A stretch of 64,000 bases of DNA, taken from the NCBI GenBank assembly GCA_944393175.1, contig CALXZH010000012.1, positions 62,001 to 126,000 on the forward strand, given 5' to 3'. The translations under genes were made by a program, and so were the position numbers. The stretch is from an uncultured Alphaproteobacteria bacterium. Its GTDB lineage: Bacteria; Pseudomonadota; Alphaproteobacteria; RF32; CAG-239. Of the stretch, positions 27,337 to 35,477 are shown piece by piece (the stretch's first letter is position 1; every line of letters starts with the position of its first letter). The notes under the pieces are model-generated. The model was not told the DNA's origin, did no database searches, and saw nothing but the letters and a program-made list of their open reading frames with translations.

Positions 27337-28980
27337 TCAATCTTTAGCCCCATTCTTGATAAGAGTCTCAATAATTGCCGGATTTGAGTTATTTACCTTT
27401 GCCATCATCAATGCAGTAAATCCTCTTTCTGTTTCAGCATTAACATCTGCTCCGTTCTTGATAAGTGTTTCTATTACAGCAGGATTGGAATTTTCAATAC
27501 TTGCTATCATCAATGCTGTATATCCACCTTTTGTTTTAGCGTTAACATTAGCACCTTTTTTAATAAGGTTTTCTATTACATCGGGATTAGAATTATTGGC
27601 AATTGCTGTTATCAGCGTAGCATATTTATCTTCTGCTTTAGCTTTAACATCCGCTTCATTCTTGATAAGTGCTTTTTCCTTAACAGAATTAATTGTGTTC
27701 TGGGGATTATCCGCTATTTTTAAATACTCTTCTAAATTGTCGAGCATTCTAACGTCTAACAAAATAACTCCGCATTTAGCTGCTAATTTGCGAGCAGACG
27801 GGGTAAAAGATGCATTACTAACAACGGCAGCATATTGTGCGTTGTAAAAGTTTTTGCCGGCAATAACTTCTTGTACGGCTTTATTCCCTACAGGTTTACT
27901 ATATTGTTTGCATTGAATTGCAATTTTTATATTATTTTTTTCGGCTAAGACGTCTACGCCTTGGTCTCCTGAGCCTTTTGTTGCTCTAGCATTAAAACCT
28001 TTTTTATTTAAGATTCTAGCACATTCCTTCTCAAACTCATAGGGTGAAATATCTGTCATCTCTATCTCTTGAGGAGCATTAATGTAAGATTTTAAAGCGT
28101 TATACATACTATAGACCATCTGTGTTAAAGCCTCTTTACTACATTGAATGTCATAAGAAACAAGATATACACTATTCGGGTATTCTGAGTTAGTATTATC
28201 ATCATTATATTGAGGATTATTACTAGTCAGATTCGTTATAGACGTCATTCTTTGTGACATTTCTTCAAGAGAAATTCCTTTACAATCCTTTTCTTCTAAA
28301 ATTTCTTTAGCTATATTTATTTTTTCCTTAGAAGTTTTTTTGTCGTTTAGAACATTGTTTTTCAATAGATATATTAAGTCAGCATAACCGTCTAAAATAA
28401 ATATAGACCTCTCCAAATATGCTTTATTAAAGGTAATGACATTATGTTGTTTATCTAAAAATTCTAAATCTATAAGTGTTTTATAATCTTTTAATTGTAC
28501 CCAATCAAATTGTTGTGGAAATAAAAATTTTGTACGATATGATGAACATAGCAAAGCATAGCTGTTTTGTTTATCTGTAATTTTTTTTGCTAATATTGGT
28601 GAAACAACTTTACTTACAAAATATTCTATTTCTTTCAACCAATCATGCTCCTCAAGACAACCATAGTCATCCTTATAGATACTTTGTTGATATTTTATAT
28701 CTAATATTTGTAAGTGTTCCAAAACTGCTTGTACTACAATTATATTAATTTGTTCTAATAATTTTTTTCCATTCCTGCAATGCTGTTCTATTTCCTCTGT
28801 TTCTCTTTGTTTGCGCTTTTTTTCCATTTCTTGCAATAAGTGGTTACCTTTTATCCAAACTATTATCGTCGTAATTATGATAATAAAAATTAGTGTAACA
28901 AAAGCTGGGGTTCCTAATGTTTCATATATGGAACTAATTATTGCCAAAAAAATAAATACTAAAATGAGACAACCACACAT
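27337..28980 (-). CDS. Membrane-anchored Mrr-type nuclease with C-terminal ankyrin repeats
   Basis: 547 residues from the ATG at 28980, which has GGAGA 7 bases upstream; an earlier in-frame start (29067) would run through the preceding terminator. Two N-terminal membrane spans are followed by a long helical region, then a PD-(D/E)xK Mrr domain (about 320-420) with GDQGVDVLA (D343) and IQCKQY (K358), and finally three ankyrin-type repeats with the core NPAVIETLIKNGADVNAETE. Cargo gene of the element; likely cleaves foreign DNA at the membrane. Function is inferred from architecture. Confidence 0.85.
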   Translation of the reverse strand: MCGCLILVFIFLAIISSIYETLGTPAFVTLIFIIIITTIIVWIKGNHLLQEMEKKRKQRETEEIEQHCRNGKKLLEQINIIVVQAVLEHLQILDIKYQQSIYKDDYGCLEEHDWLKEIEYFVSKVVSPILAKKITDKQNSYALLCSSYRTKFLFPQQFDWVQLKDYKTLIDLEFLDKQHNVITFNKAYLERSIFILDGYADLIYLLKNNVLNDKKTSKEKINIAKEILEEKDCKGISLEEMSQRMTSITNLTSNNPQYNDDNTNSEYPNSVYLVSYDIQCSKEALTQMVYSMYNALKSYINAPQEIEMTDISPYEFEKECARILNKKGFNARATKGSGDQGVDVLAEKNNIKIAIQCKQYSKPVGNKAVQEVIAGKNFYNAQYAAVVSNASFTPSARKLAAKCGVILLDVRMLDNLEEYLKIADNPQNTINSVKEKALIKNEADVKAKAEDKYATLITAIANNSNPDVIENLIKKGANVNAKTKGGYTALMIASIENSNPAVIETLIKNGADVNAETERGFTALMMAKVNNSNPAIIETLIKNGAKD

Positions 28981-28998
28981 ACTTATCTTCTCCGAAGT

Positions 28999-29030
28999 AA
29001 AAAAAAAGCAGACAGGGCAATTCGCCCTGT
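28999..29030 (-). terminator. Terminator of the TRL-like lipoprotein gene
   Basis: ACAGGGC and GCCCTGT form a 7-bp stem with a 5-base loop; on the minus strand a run of nine T follows, ending just before the RBS of the nuclease gene. Confidence 0.85.
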
Positions 29031-29042
29031 ATGTTTGTCGTA

Positions 29043-29339
29043 TTAGTAACCGTAAACTCGGACACAATAACGTTGTATCAGAACGTAATTTTTTGCGTTA
29101 AAATCGTAATTTGTCACTTTTGTAATATGTCCGTTTTTTATAGCATCCGTCAATTTAACGTCACCAAATGGGCCTATCAATCCTAACAACGATATAGAAC
29201 AACTTTCACCTTCTTTTATGTTGTCAATGTTTGAGTAGTCCATGTCTTTAAGTTCTATAGTCTGTATCACAGGGGTATGGGTAGCTGCACAAGCAGATAA
29301 GCTGAAAATCAGAGCTAAGGTTAAAAATATTTTTTTCAT
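29043..29339 (-). CDS. TRL-like small lipoprotein
   Basis: 98 residues with a lipoprotein signal (SLSAC, lipid-anchor C17). The mature part EGESCSISLLGLIGPFGDVKL followed by AIKNGHITKV and a C-terminal C..V.GY ending matches the TRL-like family (tRNA-associated-locus protein), envelope lipoproteins of unknown role. The RBS overlaps the sequence GGATGTTA, which can pair with the upstream structured leader. A gene with a closely related leader but a different product lies at 59237. Confidence 0.75.
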   Translation of the reverse strand: MKKIFLTLALIFSLSACAATHTPVIQTIELKDMDYSNIDNIKEGESCSISLLGLIGPFGDVKLTDAIKNGHITKVTNYDFNAKNYVLIQRYCVRVYGY

Positions 29340-29344
29340 ACGAT

Positions 29345-29550
29345 TAACATCCTTTAGTCATAGTTAAACAAAACCCGCTCTTTAGTAAAAGGCGGGCGGA
29401 TGTTAGAAAACCGTATTAGACCAAACGGCTCGGCTTATTCAGCACATAGCCTTATTAGGCCGACATCCGCCCCTAAGGACAGAAATCGGCATATATGAGT
29501 TTTAAGTCGCTATGCAGGCGACTAGTCTAATAAAAGGGTTTTCTAAGCCC
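29345..29550 (-). promoter_or_regulatory. Structured leader RNA of the TRL-like gene (riboswitch-like)
   Basis: On the minus strand the leader can form GGGCGGATGT:ACATCCGCCC (29394-29403 with 29463-29472) as a core stem. Long outer arms are 29403-29412 with 29537-29546 and 29414-29421 with 29525-29532. A terminator uses CCCGC (29374) and GCGGG (29392). An 8-bp duplex (29398-29405 with 29345-29352) covers the ribosome-binding site. These helices are mutually exclusive in part. The same layout precedes the lipoprotein gene at 59237, with covarying arms. Ligand or trigger unknown. Confidence 0.65.
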
Positions 29551-29559
29551 TAAGCTGTC

Positions 29560-29956
29560 TTCCTTTCTAAGGAATACAACCTAATCTAACATTAGCAGAG
29601 TTTATTTAGTAATCAAGTAAAATCTTTCTCCCTAAGTATAGGTAAAACACCCATTTAAACGCTATTTTAAAGCGCTAGAAAGGGATTTTGTGAGTTTTGT
29701 TATAAGATGTGCTTTATAGCAAGGAAACGCGCCTATGGCTTTAAAATAAGCTCAAAAACACATATAAAAAGGATAGCAAATATACTGTAAAATCAAAAGA
29801 TTGAGATTCTTATATTAAGAAAAGTTGATATTAAACTCTGATTAAAAAATAGCGGAGAACTAAAACCCACTGCTATTTTAAATAAGTAATTGATTTTAAA
29901 TAATGTTTTTACAAGGAAAAGTATTCGCTTGGTCTCTTTGTATAAGGATGTGAGAG
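29560..29956. other. AT-rich non-coding stretch inside the element
   Basis: About 400 bases between the leader RNA and the Rep-like gene. No credible open reading frame, and short AT-rich runs only. It must hold the promoter for the leader on the minus strand, but I could not fix one with confidence. A small inverted repeat around 29668-29680 (AGCGCT core) is the only other structure seen. Confidence 0.4.
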
Positions 29957-30472
29957 CTAAAAACAACCAAAGGAAGGACAAGCCCTTAAGTTAAAATAGA
30001 GTTTTTTATAGGACATCGTAAGTAAGAATTTAATTTGGTTGTAGTTCTTATCAAAGCTATAGGTCTTATACGACTTTTCTTTTAAGTCTTGAGATGTAAA
30101 TAGTCCTCTGTCTTCTTTTAATATATAGCCCCAAACCCTGTGTGAATCTGTTTCTGTTGGTCGTATAGTTTGATAATCAAAAGTCATTTGAGGATAGATT
30201 GAACATAAGGTTTGTTTAATGTGATTAGAAAAAGATGAAATATCACTTTCCGGTATATTTTGCACAATAACATGGATATGTGGCTCGGAATAGAAGTTTT
30301 TTGTCTTTTCAGGAGCAAGGGCGATAAGATATTGTTTGTCAGGATGCTTGTGATACCTATGTCCTAGTTTCTTTCTATAGTAGGTTTTTAGAGCGTAATT
30401 AAAGTCATCAATTATTCTCTCTATTGAATATTCTTTATAATGAGGGTTACATGTAATAAATATCTGTTTCAT
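29957..30472 (-). CDS. HUH-type replication initiator-like protein
   Basis: 171 residues. The HUH metal motif is EPHIHVIVQN (H65, H67), followed by the nicking tyrosine motif YILK at 116-119 (Y116, K119). This is the order and spacing of rolling-circle Rep endonucleases of the single-tyrosine type. No helicase domain is attached. In the element it could start replication or mobilisation after excision. The family is not named; the call rests on these motifs and the context. Confidence 0.62.
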   Translation of the reverse strand: MKQIFITCNPHYKEYSIERIIDDFNYALKTYYRKKLGHRYHKHPDKQYLIALAPEKTKNFYSEPHIHVIVQNIPESDISSFSNHIKQTLCSIYPQMTFDYQTIRPTETDSHRVWGYILKEDRGLFTSQDLKEKSYKTYSFDKNYNQIKFLLTMSYKKLYFNLRACPSFGCF

Positions 30473-30526
30473 TATATTATATTATCTTATCTTTCATTAT
30501 GTTTTATATATATAATATTATACTAT

Positions 30527-30550
30527 AGCACCAAACCTACGCTAGGTGCT
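30527..30550. repeat. Inverted repeat upstream of the Rep-like gene
   Basis: AGCACC (30527-30532) and GGTGCT (30545-30550) with a 12-base loop, 55 bases upstream of the HUH gene start. A possible nick site or operator; suggested only by position. Confidence 0.35.
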
Positions 30551-30700
30551 TATTGAGATAAATTAAAAGGGGAATCTCCGCGCTTTTAAGCCTAGTTTTT
30601 TTGTTCTGAACAGGCAAACAGCTTGTATTATGCGTTAATTATACCAAAAGTGCTCGACCGGATTCAACACCTTATTAAGTCAGATGTTATTTTTTTTAGC

Positions 30701-32440
30701 TTATAAGTTGTCGATTGTATCATAAGAAACCTTGTCGATTGCGCTTTTCCATTTTGCTATAGGAAAATTGTCAGTTCCTGTGCCGTAAAAATCTGTTTGT
30801 AATTGTGATATATGGCCTAGAATAAAAGGTATTTCATTTTTCAATACTCCACATCTTCGGGCTTGAGTTGCTAAAGTATGGCGCCATGAATGGAAATTGA
30901 GATACTCACGTTTAATATTAAGCTCTTTTAGTATTTTTGCGTATTTTCTTCCGAATGTTCCGGAAAATGTTATTGCTCCTCCTTTTTTTGTTACAGAAGG
31001 AACGTCAAATAATCTTGCTTTATGTTGTTTCTTTCTTTGTTCTACATAGTTAATGAAACCGTCTTTAATGAGTTGTTTATGAATAGGTATCATTCGTTTA
31101 GAATGTTCATTTTTTACTGATTTGTTATCGGTGTCATCATTAATATCAAAACACCATACCATTTGTTTTTTTGAACTGTCTTGAGCCGGGATGCGTATTA
31201 TATCATCTGTTAAAAGCTGGCAAATTTCTTTTTCTCTCATCCCTGAAAACTGAGCAATGCGAGGTATCCACCAATAGTCACTCTCTGTTGGAGAATTTTT
31301 GTATGTGTTTTCTAGGTGTGTCATTAAAGTTTTTATTTCTTCAGACTTGTATATAGTATTATGAGACTTAGTCTTTTCTAAAAACATCTTGCTAGCAGGA
31401 TTTGAATTAATCAATCCTTCTTCATCTATACACCAATTTAGGAATTTATGTACGGATGTAATATATTTGTTAATGGTTAGAGTATTTAATGTTTCATGTT
31501 TTAATGACTTGTTTTTGTTGATAATTTCTTTGAAGGATAGATTGTTAAATACTTTTTTCTGATTTGCTTGTTTAGGAAAGTAGGATAAGGCATTTCTCCA
31601 TTCTTTAATGTGTTGTTTTTTTATGTCAGTGATTAAAATGTTTTTTCCGATAAATTCGGCAAAATATATTAAATGTGTTTTGTTTTTATATATATCTAAG
31701 TCTTTACCAACTTTTTCGGAGCAATATTTTTCTATATAAAAGCTCAATCCGTTGTTTTCTTTTATTGCAAAAGGTTTTTTATTATGAAAATCAACGGCTT
31801 CTTGTACTCTTGGATATTTTATTTTGTATTCATCGGGTGTTACATTGTTATCAATGCTTGTTTGTTTATAATATCGTAGTCCTTCTAAAGTTGCTTCAAT
31901 TAAGCCGTTTCGTATTATTTCTTCTTGAGCTTCGCTTAAACATCTTTTTTGTGCAAATTTTTGAATCCCTTGTTCGATTTTAGAATTGAAATTTGTATCG
32001 GAAATTCCTGAGTTTAACTGTTGTTCTAAGTGTTGTATTAATAATAAAACTTTTTCATTTGCCTCTTTTGTGGCATAAATACCTTTTCCGGCAAGTATTT
32101 CTTGTTGAATCTGTTTCCTTCCTATTTCTTTACTCTTTATGAATTGGTTATAGATTGCTTCTTGTTTGTCCTTTTCAAATTCTTCTTCAGAAAAGATAGG
32201 AAATGGAGGTATATTTTTAAATGCTTTTACTCCACCTATTTTATGGCGTGCTTGTTGTATTACTGTTTGATACTCCGCCATTACTTGGTGATAGAGCTGT
32301 TTTGCTGTTTCTGGGTCTCTTGTTTGTAGAGATTTGTAAAATTCTGTCTTTCCTAAAATGGGTTTTAGCGCTTTAGGGATTCTGATTCTAATTTTAAATA
32401 TTCCGTTTTCTGTTGTTAAATAGGGTAATTTCAATTCCAT
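30701..32440 (-). CDS. Tyrosine recombinase (integrase) of the element
   Basis: 579 residues from the ATG at 32440 (MELKLPYLTTENG); an upstream frame to 32524 covers the arm-site repeats and is unlikely coding. The N-terminal half has a phage-integrase arm-binding and SAM-like domain. Catalytic residues are R402 (SGMREKEI), H517 and R520 (HSWRH), and Y552 (QTDFYGTG). It lies next to attR, as expected. It would integrate and excise the element at tRNA-Gly. Confidence 0.93.
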   Translation of the reverse strand: MELKLPYLTTENGIFKIRIRIPKALKPILGKTEFYKSLQTRDPETAKQLYHQVMAEYQTVIQQARHKIGGVKAFKNIPPFPIFSEEEFEKDKQEAIYNQFIKSKEIGRKQIQQEILAGKGIYATKEANEKVLLLIQHLEQQLNSGISDTNFNSKIEQGIQKFAQKRCLSEAQEEIIRNGLIEATLEGLRYYKQTSIDNNVTPDEYKIKYPRVQEAVDFHNKKPFAIKENNGLSFYIEKYCSEKVGKDLDIYKNKTHLIYFAEFIGKNILITDIKKQHIKEWRNALSYFPKQANQKKVFNNLSFKEIINKNKSLKHETLNTLTINKYITSVHKFLNWCIDEEGLINSNPASKMFLEKTKSHNTIYKSEEIKTLMTHLENTYKNSPTESDYWWIPRIAQFSGMREKEICQLLTDDIIRIPAQDSSKKQMVWCFDINDDTDNKSVKNEHSKRMIPIHKQLIKDGFINYVEQRKKQHKARLFDVPSVTKKGGAITFSGTFGRKYAKILKELNIKREYLNFHSWRHTLATQARRCGVLKNEIPFILGHISQLQTDFYGTGTDNFPIAKWKSAIDKVSYDTIDNL

Positions 32441-32486
32441 TTTATGCTCTTTATTAAGTGTTTTATTTAAGATATTGAATGCGGTT

Positions 32487-32519
32487 TGTGTAGTAGCATT
32501 GTGTAGTAGTAATGTGTAG
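32487..32519. other. Right integrase arm-type sites
   Basis: TGTGTAG starts at 32487, 32500 and 32513, exactly 13 bases apart, and again at 32580. They are the counterparts of the pair at 26461 and 26474. Confidence 0.6.
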
Positions 32520-32595
32520 CACAAAATGGCTTAAAATCAAGCTATTTAGCAGAATCAAAAAGATAGATATGCTAAAATATGTGTAGTGCTGTGCT

Positions 32596-32612
32596 TCCCT
32601 TCACCCGCTCCA
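32596..32612 (+). repeat. attR: 17-bp copy of the tRNA-Gly 3' end
   Basis: Identical to 26393-26409. It is followed directly by the original tRNA-Gly trailer with its terminator hairpin (32618-32640). Confidence 0.92.
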
Positions 32613-32861
32613 TTTTCAAACCTCCCTTTGTGGAGGTTTTGTTGTATCAGGGTGAAGGGATTGCATCCCTTTCTGGCTCGTAAGTTCAAGTCTAAAGACT
32701 TTCACTAACAGCGCTGCGGTCACTTGATTTGTAAACGCTTTTTCGGTGGCGCTGTCTCTTGCCTCAAAGCTAACAAATCTGCGCCTGTCGTCAAAATAAC
32801 CTCCACCGGAGGTTATTTTCTTCTCCAGCCCGCTCCATTTTCAAACCTCCCTTTGTGGAGG
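32604..32861 (+). repeat. Displaced tRNA-Gly trailer with 33-bp direct repeat and hairpins
   Basis: The first 33 bases (32604-32636: end of tRNA plus terminator AAACCTCC/GGAGGTTT) recur at 32829-32861. Between them lie GGGTGAAGGGATT (32650-32662), complementary to the 3' half of tRNA-Gly, and a 12-bp-armed hairpin AAAATAACCTCC/GGAGGTTATTTT (32793-32819). From 32862 to 32951 no further feature is seen. No protein-coding signal in this stretch. Confidence 0.6.
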
Positions 32862-32951
32862 GGAGTTGTAAACGCGGCGCGTTTAATCGCAAGACTTAGC
32901 GGTGCATTCGAGCTTAGAGATTGTAATGTTTTTCTTTAATTTTGGGATTTT

Positions 32952-33872
32952 TTATTTTTTATCAATTGCAATAAAAGGACCTTTTTTTTCAGACATTTCT
33001 AAAAATATTCCCGGATTATTAGATAATGTTCCGATAATTATGTCTGAATGTTTTAATATTTCTATTGAGGCCAAAAGTTTAATATGTTCTTGATAGATAA
33101 ATTCTTTATCTGCTTTGTAAAGCTTCGTAATGTCGTATCCTGTTTCATCAGTGTGGCAAGTTGTATAAAATTTGTATTGCGGATAGTTGTCCAATAAATA
33201 CTGAAAACATCTGTAGTCATCGGTTAATACAAAAATATCTTTACTGTGAGGATGCTTCTCAATTTCTTCCATATAAGTTTTGGGGTGATAAAGCGGTGCT
33301 TCTATTATTTTATCACCGCTGCGGACGTGGATTGAAGAATAGGTGGCAGGAAGGTTAAGTTGATTGATGAGATTTTCTATTCCCTGTTGTGTTTGAGGCG
33401 AAAATTTGTAAATTATTTTATTAAGTTCTAGGCCAAGTTGTTTGATGTTGCCTCTAATCCCTAATTCCGGAAAATTAAAGGTTTTGTTCTGAAATTCAGC
33501 TGATGTTATTTCATCCCAAATGTCTGATGTGTAATAATCAAAATTGTAGAGCTTTTTGTATAACCAAGCCTTAATTCGGCGGGATAATTTTCTCTTTTTC
33601 CATATTTGGCGAACGTTATAATGGGCATGAAACGGTTGGTTCTTTTCCGGGCAAAATGGCAAAAAGTAGTCTTGCCAGCCCTTTTCTTTGGTCAGAAAAC
33701 CAAATTTTGAACATAAGTTAAACTGAACTTTATGCTCCAGACACCATATCATGGCATATATCATATTGTTGTATTCTGAGAAAAAGCCATTGCCGCAATT
33801 AAATCTAAAAATCAGTTTTGGTTTGTAGCTTTGATTGAGAGTTTGGTATTGTTCCAGTGATAGTGTAGTCAT
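32952..33872 (-). CDS. GT23-like (FUT8/NodZ-type) fucosyltransferase
   Basis: 306 residues, soluble. IHVRSGDK at 181-188 followed by EAPLYHPKTYMEEIEKH closely resembles the GDP-fucose-binding motif of alpha-1,6-fucosyltransferases (HVRRTDKV...EAAFHPIEEYM in FUT8), and LSNNPGIFLEMS near the end fits the second conserved motif. It probably transfers fucose or a related sugar to a surface glycan or N-acetylglucosamine. It has no sugar-pathway neighbours here. AT-rich and adjacent to the element, so possibly acquired. Confidence 0.7.
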   Translation of the reverse strand: MTTLSLEQYQTLNQSYKPKLIFRFNCGNGFFSEYNNMIYAMIWCLEHKVQFNLCSKFGFLTKEKGWQDYFLPFCPEKNQPFHAHYNVRQIWKKRKLSRRIKAWLYKKLYNFDYYTSDIWDEITSAEFQNKTFNFPELGIRGNIKQLGLELNKIIYKFSPQTQQGIENLINQLNLPATYSSIHVRSGDKIIEAPLYHPKTYMEEIEKHPHSKDIFVLTDDYRCFQYLLDNYPQYKFYTTCHTDETGYDITKLYKADKEFIYQEHIKLLASIEILKHSDIIIGTLSNNPGIFLEMSEKKGPFIAIDKK

Positions 33873-33979
33873 GATATTATTCCCAGAATATTAGAATTAG
33901 ACAATCTATGCTCTAATATCATAGGTTATAATATATATTTATGGTTGTTTCAAATGTAATTTTGTTTTAACACAAGCTA

Positions 33980-34010
33980 AAAAAAATCCGCCGGCAATGG
34001 CAGCGGATTT
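33980..34010 (-). terminator. Terminator of the outer-membrane protein gene
   Basis: AAATCCGC and GCGGATTT form an 8-bp stem; the minus strand continues in a T-run. It lies 20 bases past the stop at 34031. Confidence 0.85.
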
Positions 34011-34030
34011 ATCTCTTTTGCGATTATGTT

Positions 34031-34591
34031 TTAGAAAATGATTCGGACACCGCCGGAGAATTCGCTGATGCCGTCGTAAAAGTCTGTTTCCCCGGAGTTG
34101 AGTGAGGTATAGTGAAATAATCCTCTTAACGCAATGTGCGGCAAAATCTCATATTGCAGGCCAATGCCAAATCTTGGGCCTGAGGCATCATCTTCATAAC
34201 TCCAACCACTGGGTTGTTTGATTTTGAAGTTATATTGCGCCATACCTAATGAGACAATTAGTGAGAAATTGTCAGTTAACGGGGCTTCTCCGACTAAATC
34301 TGCGCCATAGCCTGATAGTTTTGAGCTATATCCAAATTGATTGCTTGCTTCGTCGGCAAACAAATACCAAGCCTCAAGCCCTATCCCGTATGAGCTAAAC
34401 CCAATCACCGGAGCTATACCGTTGTAGCCATCGTCCATCTCATAGACGGTGTTGTTTTTGTATTTTATGTCGGAGTATACATAGTCCGCACCGATGTATA
34501 TTTTTGAGCGGTCACTGTATGCATAGGCTGTGGTTGTCGTGTAGGCAGTGATTAAAAGCGAAAGTATTAATGTTAAAAGATTTTTTTTCAT
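34031..34591 (-). CDS. Small outer-membrane beta-barrel protein
   Basis: 186 residues with a cleavable signal peptide (about residues 1-24, ending AYA). The mature protein has alternating amphipathic strands, rich in G and Y, and ends in GGVRIIF with the terminal phenylalanine expected for BAM-assembled barrels. About eight strands, OmpA/OmpW-like size. No pore or ligand specificity can be inferred. Divergent from the nitroreductase-like gene. Confidence 0.82.
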   Translation of the reverse strand: MKKNLLTLILSLLITAYTTTTAYAYSDRSKIYIGADYVYSDIKYKNNTVYEMDDGYNGIAPVIGFSSYGIGLEAWYLFADEASNQFGYSSKLSGYGADLVGEAPLTDNFSLIVSLGMAQYNFKIKQPSGWSYEDDASGPRFGIGLQYEILPHIALRGLFHYTSLNSGETDFYDGISEFSGGVRIIF

Positions 34592-34744
34592 TAGGCGTCT
34601 CTTATTCTTTTAATTTACTTTTTGTTTAATTTGTCTAGATTATAGACAAATTCAAGAAAAGGTCAAGAAATATTTTTGGGAAATTGTTGTTTTTTATGAC
34701 ATTAATGTATAGATTAATATCAAATTTTACGGAGGAGAATAGTA

Positions 34745-35344
34745 ATGGGTGACTGTTTTGATGAAGTTATTGAAAAAAGACGTTCAATTTATGATTTGGG
34801 TAAAAAAGAGATTATTTCCCCTGAGAATTTGGCTAATTTGGTCAAACATAAAGTTATGCATTGTCCGAGTGCTTTTAACTCGCAGTCGGCCAGAGCCGTT
34901 GTTTTGCTGGGAGAGGCTCATTTGAAATTGTGGGGGCTGGTTTATAATGCCTTGCGTGAAATTGTGCCGGCAAATAAATTTGCGCCAACGGAAGCAAAAA
35001 TTAAGAGTTTTGCCAATGGCTATGCTACTATTTTGTTTTTTGAGGATTCTGATGTGATTGAGGCGTTGGAGAAAAAATATCCTCCTTATGCGCAAAATTT
35101 TCCACTTTGGGCACAACAATCTAACGGAATGTTGCAATATATGGTTTGGACAGCAATAGAGGCAAAAGGTGCGGGAGCTAGCTTGCAGCATTATAATGAA
35201 TTGATTGAAGATAAAGTGAAGGAAGAGTGGGGCTTGCCGCAATCTTGGAAATTGATTGCACAAATGCCGGTGGGAAGTGTGGAAACATCGGCGGATGTTA
35301 AATCTTTTGAAAATATTGAAAAAAGAGTGAAAGTCTTTAAATAA
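34745..35344 (+). CDS. Nitroreductase-family oxidoreductase
   Basis: 199 residues. The N-terminal EVIEKRRSIYDLGKKEII is the FMN-binding start of the nitroreductase fold; SAFNSQSARAVVL and the C-terminal GAGASLQHYNELI also match the subgroup resembling yeast HBN1/FRM2-type proteins. It would use FMN and NAD(P)H to reduce nitro or quinone-type compounds. A strong RBS (GGAGGAG) precedes the ATG. Single gene followed by tRNA-Ser. Confidence 0.88.
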   Translation: MGDCFDEVIEKRRSIYDLGKKEIISPENLANLVKHKVMHCPSAFNSQSARAVVLLGEAHLKLWGLVYNALREIVPANKFAPTEAKIKSFANGYATILFFEDSDVIEALEKKYPPYAQNFPLWAQQSNGMLQYMVWTAIEAKGAGASLQHYNELIEDKVKEEWGLPQSWKLIAQMPVGSVETSADVKSFENIEKRVKVFK

Positions 35345-35386
35345 CACTTGCCAAATCTCAAACTTCATTTTACAAATAGCTCTCAT

Positions 35387-35477
35387 GGAGAGATGGCAGA
35401 GTGGTCGAATGCGGTTGACTCGAAATCAATTGTACTCTTTACGGGTACCGGGAGTTCGAATCTCCCTCTCTCCGCCA
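35387..35477 (+). tRNA. tRNA-Ser (anticodon CGA)
   Basis: 91 nt including encoded CCA, with the long variable arm of class II tRNAs. Acceptor GGAGAGA/TCTCTCC, discriminator G, anticodon loop CTCGAAA (CGA), T arm GGGAG/CTCCC. The trailer begins with a long hairpin (from CATACA to TGTATG, 35476-35515) and is duplicated downstream. Confidence 0.97.

Larger units (their letters stand above)
26393..32612. mobile_element. 6.2-kb integrated element in tRNA-Gly
   Basis: Bounded by identical 17-bp att repeats. Contents, all on the minus strand: serine resolvase, membrane-anchored Mrr nuclease with ankyrin repeats, TRL-like lipoprotein with structured leader, HUH-type Rep-like protein, and tyrosine integrase next to the right end. 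Coding density is lower and the sequence visibly more AT-rich than the flanks. No capsid, portal or conjugation genes are present, so it looks like a small integrative mobilisable element or satellite carrying a candidate defence gene. Confidence 0.88.

Noticed and set aside
30508-30526. Geminivirus-like TAATATTAC nick motif near the Rep gene (sequence TAATATTATAC)
   Set aside because: One-base insertion, extremely AT-rich surroundings, and not in a hairpin loop; chance match is likely.
32724-32939. A 71-codon plus-strand frame across the displaced tRNA-Gly trailer
   Set aside because: It runs through the 33-bp repeat and two hairpins, has no RBS, and its composition follows the repeat, not coding bias.
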